A stretch of 7,150 nt of DNA from NCBI GenBank assembly GCA_027036915.1, contig JALWCD010000195.1:1-7150 (forward strand). The letters run 5' to 3'. The translations under genes were made by a program, and so were the position numbers. The DNA is from Thermodesulfatator sp. GTDB lineage: Bacteria > Desulfobacterota > Thermodesulfobacteria > Thermodesulfobacteriales > Thermodesulfobacteriaceae. The notes below the pieces were generated by a model that was not told where the DNA came from, ran no database searches, and saw only the letters and a list, made by a program, of their open reading frames with translations. This document shows, in pieces, positions 6,343 through 7,150 of the stretch (position 1 is the stretch's first letter; every line of letters starts with the position of its first letter).

Positions 6343-7074
6343 ATGAAGGCTAGAATCTTGAAATTCTTGATATTTGTTCTCTTCGCCAGTGTCTGGACTA
6401 TGGTGGTCGTGTTTTGGAGCGTAAATTTTGTGAAAGCCGAAACTTTAACGAAGGAGCATTTTCGGGAGATCTTCCGCCGGGAGGTGGTGAAGGCCCTGCC
6501 CTGGCCGGAGGAAGACGTGGAGATCGTGAGACTTTCGGCCGAACCGGTGCCGCTGGAGGTTCCGGAGGGGGCGGAGGAAAGGGTCCGGGTGACGACCTTT
6601 CCCCGTCCGGGCTCGAACACCGTACTGGTGGACTATCTTAAGGACGGTCGTCTGGTGGCCAGGGTAAGGGTTCTGGGCTACGTGGAGGTGCGGGTGCCGG
6701 TGGTGGTTCTCAAACGTCCGGTCTCCCGGTGGGAGATTCTTTCCACCGAGGATTTGGCCATTGAAAAGAGACCCCTCACCCGGCTGCCTCAGGACGTGAT
6801 CTCCGATCCCGGGGAGGCCGTGGGGAAAAGGGTTCGCTATGGGCTTCCCGCAGGCCGCCCGCTTCGGGCCTCCCAGATAGAGGTGCCTCCGGTGATCCGC
6901 CGGAACCAGATCGTAAAGATCGTGGCCCGAAGCCGGTTCCTTACCGTGACGGCCAAGGGGCAGGCCAGACAGGACGGACGCCCGGGAGAGATCATCCGGG
7001 TGCGCAACCTTTCGAGCAAAAAAGAGATCTACGCCCGGGTGGTCTCCCCGGAGGTGGTGGAGGTAAGCTTCTGA
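6343..7074 (+). CDS. flgA: Flagellar basal-body P-ring formation protein FlgA
   Basis: Periplasmic chaperone that helps FlgI assemble into the P ring around the rod. The 243-aa protein begins with a Sec-type signal: a basic start (MKARILK), a hydrophobic core at about 8-28, and a likely signal-peptidase site after VKA (30-32). A variable region follows (about 33-115). The C-terminal SAF-type/FlgA domain contains LKRPVSRWEILSTEDLAIEK (123-142), VGKRVRYGLPAGRPLRASQI (160-179) and the typical end GEIIRVRNLSSKKEIYARVV (215-234) followed by a final VEVSF. The ATG is preceded by AGAGGT (6331-6336) at 6-nt spacing. It starts 4 nt after flgG, and its stop overlaps the flgH start by one base, so it is embedded in the rod/ring operon. 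The coding sequence of the signal peptide is visibly more AT-rich than the rest, as is common for signal sequences. FlgI itself is not in the window and may follow flgH. Confidence 0.93.
   Translation: MKARILKFLIFVLFASVWTMVVVFWSVNFVKAETLTKEHFREIFRREVVKALPWPEEDVEIVRLSAEPVPLEVPEGAEERVRVTTFPRPGSNTVLVDYLKDGRLVARVRVLGYVEVRVPVVVLKRPVSRWEILSTEDLAIEKRPLTRLPQDVISDPGEAVGKRVRYGLPAGRPLRASQIEVPPVIRRNQIVKIVARSRFLTVTAKGQARQDGRPGEIIRVRNLSSKKEIYARVVSPEVVEVSF
7059..7064 (+). promoter_or_regulatory. Shine-Dalgarno site of flgH inside flgA
   Basis: GGAGGT within the last codons of flgA lies 9 nt before the flgH ATG. Together with the one-base stop/start overlap (TGATG, 7072-7076) it fixes the flgH start and suggests translational coupling. 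Confidence 0.7.
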
Positions 7075-7150
7075 TGAGGATCGTCTGGCTGTTTATTCTG
7101 GGAGCGACGCTTTCGGCCTGTGCCTACCGGCAGCCCGAGGCCATCCCCCC
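7074..7150 (+). CDS. flgH: Flagellar L-ring lipoprotein FlgH, N-terminal fragment
   Basis: Only the first 25 codons are inside the window. They encode MRIVWLFILGATLSAC, a short lipoprotein signal peptide with a lipobox (L-S-A-C, the lipidated Cys being residue 16), followed by a Pro-rich start (AYRQPEAIPP). FlgH, the lipoprotein that forms the outer-membrane L ring around the distal rod, normally begins this way and often follows flgA in flgF-flgG-flgA-flgH operons. The start overlaps the flgA stop by one base. The lipoprotein call is direct; the FlgH name rests on signal type plus gene order, since the conserved body of the protein lies beyond the right edge. Confidence 0.8.
   Translation, partial: MRIVWLFILGATLSACAYRQPEAIP

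Noticed and set aside
6072..6620. Minus-strand open frame opposite the end of flgG and the start of flgA (182 codons)
   Set aside because: It is antisense to two well-supported flagellar genes, and its composition looks like a reverse-strand reading.
1..7150. CRISPR arrays, tRNA or rRNA genes, insertion sequences, phage or defence genes
   Set aside because: I looked for regular repeats, cloverleaf-like segments, transposase motifs and terminal inverted repeats on both strands and saw none. The window is nearly full of core envelope and flagellar genes.

Overview
The window is GC-rich (judged by eye, not counted) and almost fully coding. It reads as an ordinary chromosomal segment of a flagellated diderm (Gram-negative) bacterium. 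Three things support that: an LPS-export permease pair (LptF/LptG), an AsmA-like envelope protein, and a flagellar rod/ring operon that includes the outer-membrane L-ring lipoprotein FlgH. A canonical sigma-54 promoter in front of flgF, and the gene order flgF-flgG-flgA-flgH, are typical of Desulfobacterota/Thermodesulfobacteriota-like and Aquificota-like lineages. The proteins are rich in Leu, Arg, Glu and Lys, which hints at a thermophile. The taxon is inference only.

Layout. Positions 1-843 on the minus strand hold the N-terminal 281 codons of a HyuB-type (hydantoinase B/oxoprolinase) subunit, running off the left edge. It is head-to-head with lptF, with 16 bp between the two start codons. 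On the plus strand, lptF (860-1942) and lptG (1939-3012) overlap by 4 nt, and an AsmA-family gene (3034-4644) follows after 21 nt. These three look like one envelope-biogenesis operon. A perfect 9-bp inverted repeat covers the AsmA-like stop codon. It begins a 129-bp intergenic region that carries the sigma-54 promoter (4742-4758). Next come flgF (4774-5541), flgG (5556-6338), flgA (6343-7074) and the first 25 codons of flgH (7074 to the right edge). These are tightly packed and probably one transcript.

How the genes work together. LptF and LptG form the membrane part of the LptB2FG ABC transporter, which extracts LPS from the inner membrane. The AsmA-like protein is inner-membrane anchored with a long periplasmic part, in a family linked to lipid homeostasis or transport towards the outer membrane. 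FlgF and FlgG are the proximal and distal rod proteins. FlgA chaperones P-ring assembly around the rod, and FlgH forms the L ring.

No mobile element, CRISPR array, RNA gene or clearly new system was found. The observations most worth checking concern expression: the start codon of flgF lies about 5 nt from the predicted sigma-54 transcription start, lptF and hyuB both lack a Shine-Dalgarno sequence in a 16-bp divergent gap, and a cluster of palindromes sits at the operon junction.
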